Of a stretch of 64,000 nucleotides of DNA, positions 8,393 to 16,224 are shown piece by piece (the stretch's first letter is position 1; each line of letters begins with the position of its first letter). Source of the DNA: Roseomonas sp. (GTDB lineage: Bacteria; Pseudomonadota; Alphaproteobacteria; Acetobacterales; Acetobacteraceae); contig JADCFN010000011.1 in the NCBI GenBank assembly GCA_020249505.1, positions 1-64,000 of the forward strand. Direction: 5' to 3'. The position numbers and the translations under genes were made by a program. The notes below the pieces were generated by a model that made no database searches, was not told the origin of the DNA, and was given only the letters and a program-made list of their open reading frames with translations.

Positions 8393-8789
8393 GTACCGCG
8401 TTGTTGCGGTGAGCCGATTCGCCTAGGCCAACCCGGTAAGCTTCCTGCCAAAGCGCTGCCTTGCAGGCGGATTTGCCCGGCCTTCCATTCGGTTTCGGGC
8501 ATGATTCCGGGTGCCCCGGGGGGCTTTGAGGAAAAAAAACGGGCGCAAGATGGATTTTGCTTGCATTCCTGGGGCGCAGGGCATAGATGCGCCTCAGACG
8601 CAGTACGCACGTGCCTCTGGCCCCCGGCCCCTCGGCCAAAGGGTTTACGCAACGACGTCAAGCGTTCTGGCAACCCCGTCTGGGTCTTCTCGGGCGGCAA
8701 TTTACTGGTCGCTGGTTCGTTCGACCGTTTCGTTAACCTTGGGCCGTCGCCTTCATGGGCGGCCCGTTTGGAGCCTGGAGGGTGCTGCG
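8393..8789 (+). promoter_or_regulatory. Long leader upstream of ornithine decarboxylase, speF-motif-like
   Basis: About 400 bases without an independent gene lie before the ornithine decarboxylase start. The speF RNA motif is a long cis-regulatory leader described upstream of speF in Alphaproteobacteria, so position, length and downstream gene all match. The segment holds several GC-rich inverted stretches and a highly regular tract around 8640-8760. The decarboxylase frame stays open through it from 8511 and reads '...VYATTSSVLATPSGSSRAA...'. I cannot confirm the conserved secondary structure by eye; the call rests on context and recollection of the motif. Confidence 0.5.
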
Positions 8790-9920
8790 ATGACACCGAA
8801 AATCGCACGCTTTTTGCGCGACAACGCGCTGGCCACGCCATGCCTTGTGCTGGATGTGGATCGTGTCGAAGAAAAGTACCGCGCCATGCACGCGGCGCTG
8901 CCGCTTGCGCGCATCTATTACGCCGTGAAGGCCAATCCCGCCGCGCCGATCCTGGAGCGGTTGGTGAAGCTTGGCTCAAGCTTTGATGCGGCTTCCTTTG
9001 AAGAAGTGGAGGCTTGTCTGGAAGCCGGCGCGCGTCCGGAAGCGATTTCCTATGGCAATACCATCAAGAAGGCGTCGGCGATTGCGGCCGCCCATAAGGC
9101 TGGTGTTTCCATGTTCGCCTTCGACAGCATCGAGGAATTGGAAAAGCTGGCGCGCCATGCGCCCGGCGCGCGGGTTTATTGCCGCATCCTGGTGCAGAAT
9201 GAAGGCGCGGAATGGCCGCTTTCGCGCAAATTCGGCTGCGAATTGGAAATGGCGCGCGACCTGATGCTGAAGGCCGGCGATATGGGGCTAGACCCCTATG
9301 GCATTTCCTTCCATGTCGGCAGCCAGCAGACCAAGACCGCGGCTTATGAAGGTGCGATCGCGCGGGTTGCGATGCTGTTCACCGATTTGAAGGAAGCGGG
9401 CGTGAAGCTCCGCATGGTCAATCTGGGGGGCGGCTATCCGGTGCGTTACCGTGCGGAAGTGCCGGGCATTGATGATTTCGGCATGGCCATCATGGGCGCC
9501 ATGACGAAGCATTTCGGCAATGACCTGCCAGAGATGGTGGTGGAGCCTGGGCGCTTCATTGTGGGCGATGCCGGCCTGATTTCCAGCGAAGTGGTGCTGG
9601 TTTCCCGCAAAGGAACGGCTGATCCGGTGCGCTGGGTCTATCTGGATATCGGGCGCTTTGGTGGCCTGGCGGAAACGGAAGGCGAGGCCATTCGCTACGA
9701 TATCCGCACGCGGCATGACGGGTCTGAGGATGGGCCGGTGACCATCGCGGGCCCGACCTGCGACAGCACGGATACGCTGTATGAAAAATCCAATTACCGC
9801 ATGCCGATGAATCTGGCCTGTGGTGATCGGGTAGAGTTGCTGTCCACCGGGGCGTATGTGACGACCTATGCGTCGCAAGGCTTCAACGGCTATGCGCCGT
9901 TGAAGGAACACTACATTTGA
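8790..9920 (+). CDS. speF: Ornithine/lysine decarboxylase, fold type III
   Basis: A 376-residue PLP enzyme of the alanine-racemase-fold decarboxylases. 'YYAVKANP' places the PLP lysine at K47, 'FHVGSQ' and 'NLGGGYP' bind phosphate, 'EPGRFIVGDAG' is the family Glu-Pro-Gly-Arg, and 'GPTCDSTDTLYE' carries the active-site Cys-Asp. These fit ornithine decarboxylase making putrescine in polyamine synthesis, possibly also using lysine. ATG 8790 is chosen over the ORF-track start at 8511 because it follows a GGAGGG site and matches the family N-terminus. A leader precedes it and a strong hairpin follows, so it is probably monocistronic. Confidence 0.85.
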   Translation: MTPKIARFLRDNALATPCLVLDVDRVEEKYRAMHAALPLARIYYAVKANPAAPILERLVKLGSSFDAASFEEVEACLEAGARPEAISYGNTIKKASAIAAAHKAGVSMFAFDSIEELEKLARHAPGARVYCRILVQNEGAEWPLSRKFGCELEMARDLMLKAGDMGLDPYGISFHVGSQQTKTAAYEGAIARVAMLFTDLKEAGVKLRMVNLGGGYPVRYRAEVPGIDDFGMAIMGAMTKHFGNDLPEMVVEPGRFIVGDAGLISSEVVLVSRKGTADPVRWVYLDIGRFGGLAETEGEAIRYDIRTRHDGSEDGPVTIAGPTCDSTDTLYEKSNYRMPMNLACGDRVELLSTGAYVTTYASQGFNGYAPLKEHYI

Positions 9921-9928
9921 CGTCCTAT

Positions 9929-9968
9929 GGCGTGATCCGCTTGCGCGGGTCACGCCACACCAATTTTA
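9929..9968 (+). terminator. Strong intrinsic terminator after ornithine decarboxylase
   Basis: A 13-base stem, TGGCGTGATCCGC against GCGGGTCACGCCA with one G-U wobble and a TTGC loop, starts 9 bases after the stop. A short T-tract ('AATTTT') follows 8 bases later. Confidence 0.6.
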
Positions 9969-9976
9969 GGCTGGTC

Positions 9977-10020
9977 GCATTTTCCGAGTCACCAAACATT
10001 TCCGTTTGCCTTGAAAATGC
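9977..10020 (+). repeat. 44-nt palindromic intergenic repeat, copy 1
   Basis: Outer arms 'GCATTTTC' and 'GAAAATGC' are perfect inverted repeats 28 bases apart. An inner pair CAAAC/GTTTG closes a second stem. The element matches, at equal length, the reverse complement of 46436-46479: both share 'TTTTCCGAGTC' and 'CTTGAAAATGC' while the centre differs. It sits between the convergent decarboxylase and enolase-superfamily genes. Confidence 0.65.
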
Positions 10021-10043
10021 TCCGCGCGGGAAACCGGGGCGGG

Positions 10044-11183
10044 TCAGACGTAACCCGGCCCCTCGATCGCGGGGTGCGCCTTCAAAAACGCCTCATCCAC
10101 CTCAACACCAATGCCCGGCGTTTCCAGCGGACGCACGCAGCCATCCTTGCCGATGCGCCAGGGTTCGCTGCCCAATTCATCGCGGAACTTATTGGCGCGC
10201 GACACATCGGCTTCGAAATAACCACCATTATCAATCGCAGCGAGCAGATGGATGGATGCTGCCTGATTGACGCCTGTCATGGATGAATGTGGGTGGATCG
10301 GGATCTTGAAGCCGGATGCCATGGCGGCGATGCGCATCGTTTCCGTGACGCCACCGCATTTGGACAGATCAGGCTGCCAGATGCGAATCACATCATCTTC
10401 CAGCACGCGGGTGAATTCAAAGCGGGTGAAGTGGTTTTCGCCGGCAGCCAAAGGCGTGCTGCCGAAACCATGTGCCTCGGCATAGGAACGGTGATCATGG
10501 GCGGGGAAGGGTTCTTCCAGCCAGCCGATATTCAGCCGGTCCATCTCGGGCAGCACCTGGCGCACCTGCGCGATATTATAGCCGATATTGGCATCGGTCA
10601 GGATTTCCAGATCATGGCCGAAGGCATCGCGCACCGCTTCCATGCGCGCAATATCATCACGCACCGTATCGCCAACGCGAAGTTTTACCGCCTTGTAGCC
10701 CGCTTCCATATGGGGTGCCGCTTCATCAAGCAGTTGCGCTGGCGGCTGATAGCCAAGTGCGACGCCACCGGCATAGGCCGGCACCGGGCGCGCGGAACCG
10801 CCGAGCAACTTGTAAAGCGGCAGGTTCAGCGCCTTGCCCTTGGCGTCCCATAACGCCATGTCGAGACCCGACATGGCCATGGCGGTGGCCGCGCCCATGC
10901 CATGGCTCGCCAATTGGTATTTGTAGATGCGCGCCCAAATGCCGGTGGTGTCAAAGGCATCCATACCCAACACCAATTGCTTGAGCGTGGTTTCCAGCAA
11001 TTTCGCGATGGCGGTATGCGCCCGGCCGTGATGGCTTTCGCCCCAGCCAACAATGCCATCTTCCGTGATGACCTTCACCATCACCGCATCGCGCTTCACC
11101 GCCTGGCCAATCCCAAGCCGAGGCCCGGAATTGGGCGGCAGCGGGAAGGAGGTTGGGAATGCCTTGATGTCCACGATTTTCAT
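10044..11183 (-). CDS. Mandelate racemase/muconate lactonizing enzyme family protein
   Basis: A 379-residue member of the enolase superfamily. The N-terminal capping domain begins 'MKIVDIKAFPTSFPL'. The barrel carries 'YKAVKLRVGD' (Lys-x-Arg base pair), metal ligands in 'ILTDANIGYN', 'WLEEPFPAHD' and 'LAAGENHFTR', and 'HPHSSMTGVNQ' with the general base His. It would remove the alpha-proton of a carboxylate to catalyse racemisation, cycloisomerisation or sugar-acid dehydration; the substrate cannot be told. The ORF track adds 47 unlikely N-terminal residues; ATG 11183 is the family start. It is divergent from the AtzG-like/amidase pair across about 100 bases and may share regulation with it. 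Confidence 0.85.
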   Translation of the reverse strand: MKIVDIKAFPTSFPLPPNSGPRLGIGQAVKRDAVMVKVITEDGIVGWGESHHGRAHTAIAKLLETTLKQLVLGMDAFDTTGIWARIYKYQLASHGMGAATAMAMSGLDMALWDAKGKALNLPLYKLLGGSARPVPAYAGGVALGYQPPAQLLDEAAPHMEAGYKAVKLRVGDTVRDDIARMEAVRDAFGHDLEILTDANIGYNIAQVRQVLPEMDRLNIGWLEEPFPAHDHRSYAEAHGFGSTPLAAGENHFTRFEFTRVLEDDVIRIWQPDLSKCGGVTETMRIAAMASGFKIPIHPHSSMTGVNQAASIHLLAAIDNGGYFEADVSRANKFRDELGSEPWRIGKDGCVRPLETPGIGVEVDEAFLKAHPAIEGPGYV

Positions 11184-11286
11184 GCGGCGATCCTCATGCT
11201 TGCTGGCGCTCAGCCTGCCACCTTGGTCGGGCATTTGCAAAGCCTGGGCACCCGTCGCAGCATGAGTGACCGCAGGAGAGACTGTC

Positions 11287-11493
11287 ATGAAACCCGACCC
11301 CATCCCCCCCAGCATGGAAGCCATCCGCCTATGGAGTGGCGTTGAATGCCCGAATGAGGCCGCACGGCTTGGCCTGGCTGATCACCTCGGTCTGCTCAAG
11401 GAACTTGAGGCTTTGCGCGGGACGCTGGTGTTTGAAGATGAACCTTCCAGCTTTGAAGCGGCACTCCGCACCGAGCAGGAGAAGGAATCATGA
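11287..11493 (+). CDS. Small AtzG-like (DUF4089-type) amidase partner
   Basis: A 68-residue protein just upstream of, and overlapping by 4 bases (ATGA), an amidase. Its pattern 'W.GVE.PNEAA..GLADHLGLLKELEALRGTLVFEDEPSSFEAAL' resembles the small helical AtzG/DUF4089 proteins. These partner AtzE-type amidases in the way GatC partners GatA. It would wrap and stabilise the amidase rather than catalyse. The start is ATG 11287; the upstream Met in the track lacks a better ribosome site. Similarity is short and judged by eye. Confidence 0.55.
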   Translation: MKPDPIPPSMEAIRLWSGVECPNEAARLGLADHLGLLKELEALRGTLVFEDEPSSFEAALRTEQEKES

Positions 11494-12899
11494 GCGCTTT
11501 GCATGAACTTTCCATGACGGAAGCCGCCGATGCGGTGGCGCGTGGAGAGGTGACGGCGACTGCGCTCACGGAAAGCTGCCTCGCGCGCATTGCCGCGCAT
11601 GATGGCAAGGTGAATTCCGTGATCAGGCTTGATCGCGACAGCGCCTTGGAACAGGCGGCGGCGGTGGATGCCGCACGCAAGGCGGGCAAACCGCTCGGCC
11701 CGCTTGGCGGTGTGCCGATGATGCACAAGGATATGTATTATCGCGCGGGGAAGATTTCGACTTGTGGGTCAAAAATCCGGCGGGATTTTGTGCCCAAGGT
11801 GACAGCGACCGTGCTGGAAAGGCTGGACGCTGCGGGCGCGATTGATATGGGCACGCTGAATATGGCGGAATTTGCCCAGAACCCGACCGGGCATAACGCG
11901 CATTTCGGCCATTGCCATAATCCCTGGCAGCATGGCTATTGCACGGGCGGATCATCCTCAGGCTCTGGCGCGGGTATTGCGGCGCGGTTTTTCTATGGTG
12001 CGCTTGGGTCGGATACGGGTGGGTCCATCCGGCTGCCGGCGACGATTTGCGGTGTGACAGGGATCAAGGGCACGCAAACACGGGTGTCGCGCGCTGGCGT
12101 TATGCCCCTTTCATTCTCAGCCGATAATGTCGGGCCTTTGGTGCAGACGGCGCGCGATGCGGCGCGCTTCATGCGGGTGATTTCCGGCCATGATCCGCGC
12201 GATGCGACCAGCGCGCGCGAAGCCGTGCCGGATTATGAGGCCGCGCTCACCGGCGATTTGCGCGGCATTTCGGTGGCCGTGCCGCAGGAATATTTCTTTG
12301 ACGGCGCTGATGCGGTGGTGGTGAACGCCTTTGATGCCGCGCTTGATGCCATGCGGGAACGAGGCGCGAAAATCACGCGGCTGTCCTGCCCGTCGCTGCG
12401 CGCCATTGCCGCCTATACCGCGCTGGTCAGCCGGTCAGAAGCGGCGGCGATCCATGCCGCATGGATGCGCGAAAGGGCCGCGGATTATTCCATCCATCTG
12501 TCGTCCCGGCTTTATGGTGGCTATCCCATCCCGGCGCATCTTCACATAGAAGCGCTGTCACGCCGTGGCCCGCTACTGCGCCAATTCTGCGCCGAGGCCA
12601 TGACAGGGCATCACATTGTCGCAACCCCTGCGCTGCGGACCCGCGTGCCCACATTGGCCGAGACGGATATTGATGCCGATGCGGCGAATTGGTCGCGCTT
12701 CATGGCGGTTTCGGCCAATACGCGGCCTTTCAATTATTTAGGTCTGCCGACCATCAGCGTGCCCTGCGGCTTTGATGATCGCGGCCTGCCGATTGGCCTG
12801 CAATTGGCCGCGCGCCCCTTTGCCGAGGCGCGGGTGCTGGCGGTGGCCGATGCCTATCAGCGCGTGACGGATTGGCATAAGCGCTGCCCCGCCCTTTGA
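11490..12899 (+). CDS. Amidase signature family hydrolase, AtzE-like
   Basis: A 469-residue amidase-signature enzyme of normal length. The Ser-cisSer-Lys triad is visible: K80 in 'GGVPMMHKDMYY', cis-Ser near S155 in 'CTGGSSSGSGAG', and nucleophile S179 in 'GSDTGGSIRLPA'. The C-terminal part 'NYLGLPTISVPCGFDDRGLPIGLQLAARPFAEARVL' is typical. It hydrolyses an amide to acid and ammonia. With the small AtzG-like protein in front, the closest known arrangement is AtzE/AtzG, which deaminates 1-carboxybiuret in cyanuric acid breakdown; whether this pair does so is unknown. It is translationally coupled to the small gene by ATGA. Confidence 0.85.
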   Translation: MSALHELSMTEAADAVARGEVTATALTESCLARIAAHDGKVNSVIRLDRDSALEQAAAVDAARKAGKPLGPLGGVPMMHKDMYYRAGKISTCGSKIRRDFVPKVTATVLERLDAAGAIDMGTLNMAEFAQNPTGHNAHFGHCHNPWQHGYCTGGSSSGSGAGIAARFFYGALGSDTGGSIRLPATICGVTGIKGTQTRVSRAGVMPLSFSADNVGPLVQTARDAARFMRVISGHDPRDATSAREAVPDYEAALTGDLRGISVAVPQEYFFDGADAVVVNAFDAALDAMRERGAKITRLSCPSLRAIAAYTALVSRSEAAAIHAAWMRERAADYSIHLSSRLYGGYPIPAHLHIEALSRRGPLLRQFCAEAMTGHHIVATPALRTRVPTLAETDIDADAANWSRFMAVSANTRPFNYLGLPTISVPCGFDDRGLPIGLQLAARPFAEARVLAVADAYQRVTDWHKRCPAL

Positions 12900-12908
12900 G
12901 GGGTGCGC

Positions 12909-12926
12909 TTGCCCAAGAATTGGGCG
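12909..12926 (+). terminator. Small hairpin after amidase gene
   Basis: GCCCAA-GAA-TTGGGC forms a 6-bp stem about 10 bases after the amidase stop. There is no T-tract, so its role as a terminator is weak. Confidence 0.2.
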
Positions 12927-13023
12927 TGGCGGATACCGGGCGGGCAATAAGGCGCCGTCCGGCCCATTTTTCGGGCATCACAGGCTTGTGTGGTGTACCG
13001 TTTGACCCGATCTTCTGAGAAAC

Positions 13024-13030
13024 AGGAGGT
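13024..13030 (+). promoter_or_regulatory. Strong ribosome binding site deciding the ATP-grasp start
   Basis: AGGAGGT lies 10 bases before ATG 13041. This favours that start over the 17-codon longer reading in the ORF track. Confidence 0.7.
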
Positions 13031-13040
13031 CGGTAAGGCG

Positions 13041-14474
13041 ATGGCGGAACCCATCAGGGCCTTTGACGAAATGGGTGAGCCAGGCGCAGCGCGGGCGGCC
13101 TATGCCGAGATTGCGCGCTGGCTGGCGGCAACGCCCATCGCGCAATTGGAACGCAAGCGCCAGGAAGCCGAATTGCTGTTTCGCCGCATCGGCGTGACCT
13201 TCGCGGTTTATGGCGAAGGCGGCGATCCGGAACGGCTGATCCCCTTCGATATCATCCCCCGCATCCTGGCGTGGCAGGAATGGGAACATTTGTCGCGCGG
13301 CCTTACGCAGCGTGTACGCGCGCTCAATATGTTTCTGGCGGATGTTTATGGGCCGGGGGAAATCCTGAAGGCCGGGCGCATTCCGGAAGCGTTGATTTTG
13401 CAGAATGAAGCCTATCGGCCCGAGATGCGTGGCATCACGCCGCCTGGCGGGATTTACGTGCATATCGCCGGCATTGATGTGGTGCGGACGGATGCGGCGC
13501 AATTCCATGTGCTGGAAGATAATTGCCGCACGCCATCGGGCGTTTCCTATATGCTGGAAGGCCGCGAAGCCATGCTGCGGCTATTCCCCGGGCTTTGCGC
13601 CGCGCATCGCATCGCCCCCGTCAGCCATTACCCGAGCGATTTACTGGAAACGCTGATGTCGGTGGCGCCGCCTGCCTGCCGCGGCCTGCCGCGCGTGGTG
13701 CTGCTGACCCCCGGCGCCTTCAATAGCGCCTATTACGAACATTGCTTCCTGGCTGATGAAATGGGCGTGGAAGTGGTGGAGGGTCAGGATTTATTCGTCG
13801 AAGATCGTGTTGTGTATATGCGCACCACCGCAGGGCCGCAGCGCGTGGATGTGATCTATCGCCGGATTGATGATGATTATCTGGACCCGGCGGTGTTTCG
13901 CGCTGATTCCATGCTGGGTGTGCGCGGGCTGATGGAAGCCTATCGTGCCGGCAATGTCGCGTTGGCCAATGCGCCAGGTGGCGGCATTGCCGATGACAAG
14001 GCGGTTTATCCTTACGTGCCGGAAATGGTGCGATTCTACCTTGGCGAAGAACCAATACTGGCCAATGTGCCGACCTATCTGTGCGAAAGGCCGGATGATT
14101 GCGCCTATGTGCTGGAACATTTGCATGAATTGGTGGTGAAGCTGACAAAGGGCTCGGGCGGCTATGGCATGCTGGTCGGGCCACATAGCACTGCTGAACA
14201 GCGCGCTGAATTCTCCACCCGCATCAAGGCGCATCCAGTGGATTATATCGCGCAGCCGACGCTTGCCCTTTCCACCGTGCCAACTTTCACCGGCAGCGGC
14301 ACCGCGCCACGCCATGTGGATTTGCGGCCTTTTGTGCTTTCGGGTGCGGAGACGCGGATTGTGCCGGGCGGCCTCACGCGCGTGGCCTTGCGTGAAGGGT
14401 CGCTTGTGGTGAATTCATCGCAAGGCGGTGGCACCAAGGATACCTGGGTTTTGGCCCCGGATGCGCCATGCTAA
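13041..14474 (+). CDS. Circularly permuted ATP-grasp protein of the Anbu operon
   Basis: A 477-residue protein of the circularly permuted ATP-grasp type 2 family. Recognisable stretches are 'RALNMFLADVYGPGEILKAGRIP', 'HVLEDNCRTPSGVSYMLEGREAM', 'VDVIYRRIDDDYLDP', 'LVVKLTKGSGGYGMLVGP' and C-terminal 'VNSSQGGGTKDTWVL'. ATP-grasp enzymes activate a carboxylate as acyl-phosphate and join it to an amine, so this one is predicted to be a peptide or amide ligase; no substrate is established. Its stop overlaps the alpha-E gene by 7 bases, and the Anbu peptidase follows, reproducing the conserved neighbourhood. It is the first gene of the operon. Confidence 0.85.
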   Translation: MAEPIRAFDEMGEPGAARAAYAEIARWLAATPIAQLERKRQEAELLFRRIGVTFAVYGEGGDPERLIPFDIIPRILAWQEWEHLSRGLTQRVRALNMFLADVYGPGEILKAGRIPEALILQNEAYRPEMRGITPPGGIYVHIAGIDVVRTDAAQFHVLEDNCRTPSGVSYMLEGREAMLRLFPGLCAAHRIAPVSHYPSDLLETLMSVAPPACRGLPRVVLLTPGAFNSAYYEHCFLADEMGVEVVEGQDLFVEDRVVYMRTTAGPQRVDVIYRRIDDDYLDPAVFRADSMLGVRGLMEAYRAGNVALANAPGGGIADDKAVYPYVPEMVRFYLGEEPILANVPTYLCERPDDCAYVLEHLHELVVKLTKGSGGYGMLVGPHSTAEQRAEFSTRIKAHPVDYIAQPTLALSTVPTFTGSGTAPRHVDLRPFVLSGAETRIVPGGLTRVALREGSLVVNSSQGGGTKDTWVLAPDAPC

Positions 14475-15409
14475 GCCGCACGGCCGATAGCCTCTATTGG
14501 CTCGGGCGCTATATGGAACGCGCCGGCAATACGGCGCGCGCGCTGCAAGTGGCGCTGCGCGAAGCGGGCATGGGCGGCGGGCGGCCAGCGCAGGGGCAAG
14601 GCTGGCGCGCCCTGCTGCTGACCAGCGGCGATATCGGGCTATTGCAGGGTTTTGGTGCCTCACCCGATGCAGCGCAGATCATCCAGCATCTGGTCATGGA
14701 CCGCGCCAATCCTTCTTCCATCCAATCCTGCATCGAGGCTTCGCGGCAGAATGCGCGGCAGGTTCGCACGGCACTCACGGTTGATATGTGGGAAGCGGTG
14801 AATGACACTTGGGGGCAGATGCGGCGCATGGAAAATGCCATGCCAAGTGCGGATGATCTGCCGGGCTTTCTGGATTGGGTGAAGCGCCAGACCATCCTGT
14901 TCAATGGCGCCTATGATGACACCATGCTGCGCGATGAAGCCTGGCGCTTTGTCCGCCTTGGCACCATGCTGGAACGCGCTGACAATACCGCACGTGTGCT
15001 GCATGCCCATGCCGGGGCGCTCAGCATCGCCGAAGCTGGCACGGCGGAAGATTACCTGAATTGGCAAGCTATATTGCGCAACTTCACCGCGCTGCGGGCC
15101 TATCAATGGGTGTATCATGGGCGGATCGAACCGCGGCGGATTGCTGAATTGCTCATCCTGCGCGGGGAATTGCCGCGTTCCATGATTGCCTGCCATGCCC
15201 GGATTGAAGGCGTGTTGGATGAAATCGCCACGGCCCATGGCGGACGGCGCGGGGAATGCCATCGGCGCGCCGGAGAAATCCATGCCAGGCTGCGTTTTGG
15301 CCGGGTTGAGGATATATTCGCGGCGGGGCTTGAAGCCTTCCTGAATGAAATTATGGCACGCAATATTGATCTCGGCGGCCAAATCGCCGAATTCTACCTG
15401 CATAACTGA
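14468..15409 (+). CDS. Alpha-E domain protein
   Basis: A 313-residue all-helical alpha-E domain protein. The family opening 'MLSRTADSLYWLGRYMERAGNTAR' is clear, and 'RLGTMLERADNTARVLHAH' repeats a similar signature in the second half. 'YQWVYHGRIEPRRIAELLILRGELPRSM' is also typical. Alpha-E domains occur almost only beside circularly permuted ATP-grasp proteins and transglutaminase-like proteases, and are thought to help the ligase. It overlaps the ATP-grasp gene and sits 19 bases before the Anbu gene. Confidence 0.85.
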   Translation: MLSRTADSLYWLGRYMERAGNTARALQVALREAGMGGGRPAQGQGWRALLLTSGDIGLLQGFGASPDAAQIIQHLVMDRANPSSIQSCIEASRQNARQVRTALTVDMWEAVNDTWGQMRRMENAMPSADDLPGFLDWVKRQTILFNGAYDDTMLRDEAWRFVRLGTMLERADNTARVLHAHAGALSIAEAGTAEDYLNWQAILRNFTALRAYQWVYHGRIEPRRIAELLILRGELPRSMIACHARIEGVLDEIATAHGGRRGECHRRAGEIHARLRFGRVEDIFAAGLEAFLNEIMARNIDLGGQIAEFYLHN

Positions 15410-15428
15410 AGGGCGCGGAGCGCTTGCC

Positions 15429-16166
15429 ATGACCTATTGCGTCGGCCTGTTCCTGAAGGATGGGCTTGTTCTGCTTTCCGATACGCGCACCAATGCGGGG
15501 CTGGATCACATTTCCAGTTTTTCCAAGATGCATGTTGTGGAACAGCCCGGGGAACGCATGCTGGCGCTGATGTCGGCGGGCAATTTAGCGATCACGCAGG
15601 CCGTTTGGAATCGGGTGCAGGAGGGTTTCCCGCTTGGTGAGGAAATCCACACGCTGCGCGATGTGCCAAGCATGTTCCGCGCTGCGCAATTGGTGGGTGC
15701 GGCCGTGCGCGATGTATTTGAAACCGATGGTCCGGCGATGAAGGCGCAGGGCGTGGCTTTTGAGGCTTCCTTCCTGCTGGGCGGGCAGATTGCCGGCGGG
15801 CCGATGCGGCTATTCCTGATTTACGCTGCCGGCAATTTCATTGAAGCCACCGCCGATACGCCCTTCCTGCAAATTGGTGAGCATAAATACGGCAAGCCGA
15901 TCCTGGACCGTGTGGTGAAAAGCGATACGTCCTTGGCCGATGGGGTGAAGCTGGTGCTGATCAGCATGGACAGCACGCTCAGGTCCAATCTTTCCGTGGG
16001 GCTGCCGATTGATCTGATGGTCTATCGCGAAGGTGAACAGAAAGTCTCGCTCAGCCGGCGCATCACGGAAGAGGATGCGTATTTCCGGCAAGTGAGCCAG
16101 CGCTGGTCCGATAGTCTGCGCGAAGCCTATCGCGCCCTGCCCTCCCCCGGGTGGATTGCGGATTGA
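15429..16166 (+). CDS. Anbu proteasome-like peptidase
   Basis: A 245-residue Ntn-hydrolase of the Anbu (ancestral beta-subunit) type. 'MTYCVGLFLKDGLVLLSDTRTNAGLDHISSF' is the family N-terminus. Met removal would expose Thr2 as nucleophile, with the Asp/Lys equivalents in the following strand. Middle motifs 'EASFLLGGQIAGG' and 'FLQIGEHKYGKPILDRVV' match. Anbu subunits assemble into large open rings in the cytosol; their substrates are not firmly known. ATG 15429 is chosen over the track start at 15345 because the nucleophile must lie at the N-terminus. A transglutaminase-like gene, often found in this operon, is absent here. Confidence 0.85.
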   Translation: MTYCVGLFLKDGLVLLSDTRTNAGLDHISSFSKMHVVEQPGERMLALMSAGNLAITQAVWNRVQEGFPLGEEIHTLRDVPSMFRAAQLVGAAVRDVFETDGPAMKAQGVAFEASFLLGGQIAGGPMRLFLIYAAGNFIEATADTPFLQIGEHKYGKPILDRVVKSDTSLADGVKLVLISMDSTLRSNLSVGLPIDLMVYREGEQKVSLSRRITEEDAYFRQVSQRWSDSLREAYRALPSPGWIAD

Positions 16167-16167
16167 C

Positions 16168-16199
16168 CCTTGCGCCCCAGCCCTGGCTGCGCCAAGGGA
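16168..16199 (+). terminator. Hairpin after the Anbu operon
   Basis: CCCTTG-CGC pairs with GCGCCAAGGG with a one-base bulge, starting just after the Anbu stop. No T-run follows, so it is at best a weak or Rho-assisted end. Confidence 0.3.
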
Positions 16200-16224
16200 A
16201 GGTCAAATAAACCGGGGGTGTGTC

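Noticed and set aside
8511-8789. N-terminal 93-codon extension of ornithine decarboxylase
   Set aside because: ATG 8790 has a ribosome site and matches the family N-terminus; the upstream frame lies in the leader. A leader peptide remains possible and is noted as a finding.
11490-12899. Naming the amidase gatA
   Set aside because: No gatB is adjacent and the small partner is AtzG-like rather than a typical GatC, so a transamidosome role is unlikely.
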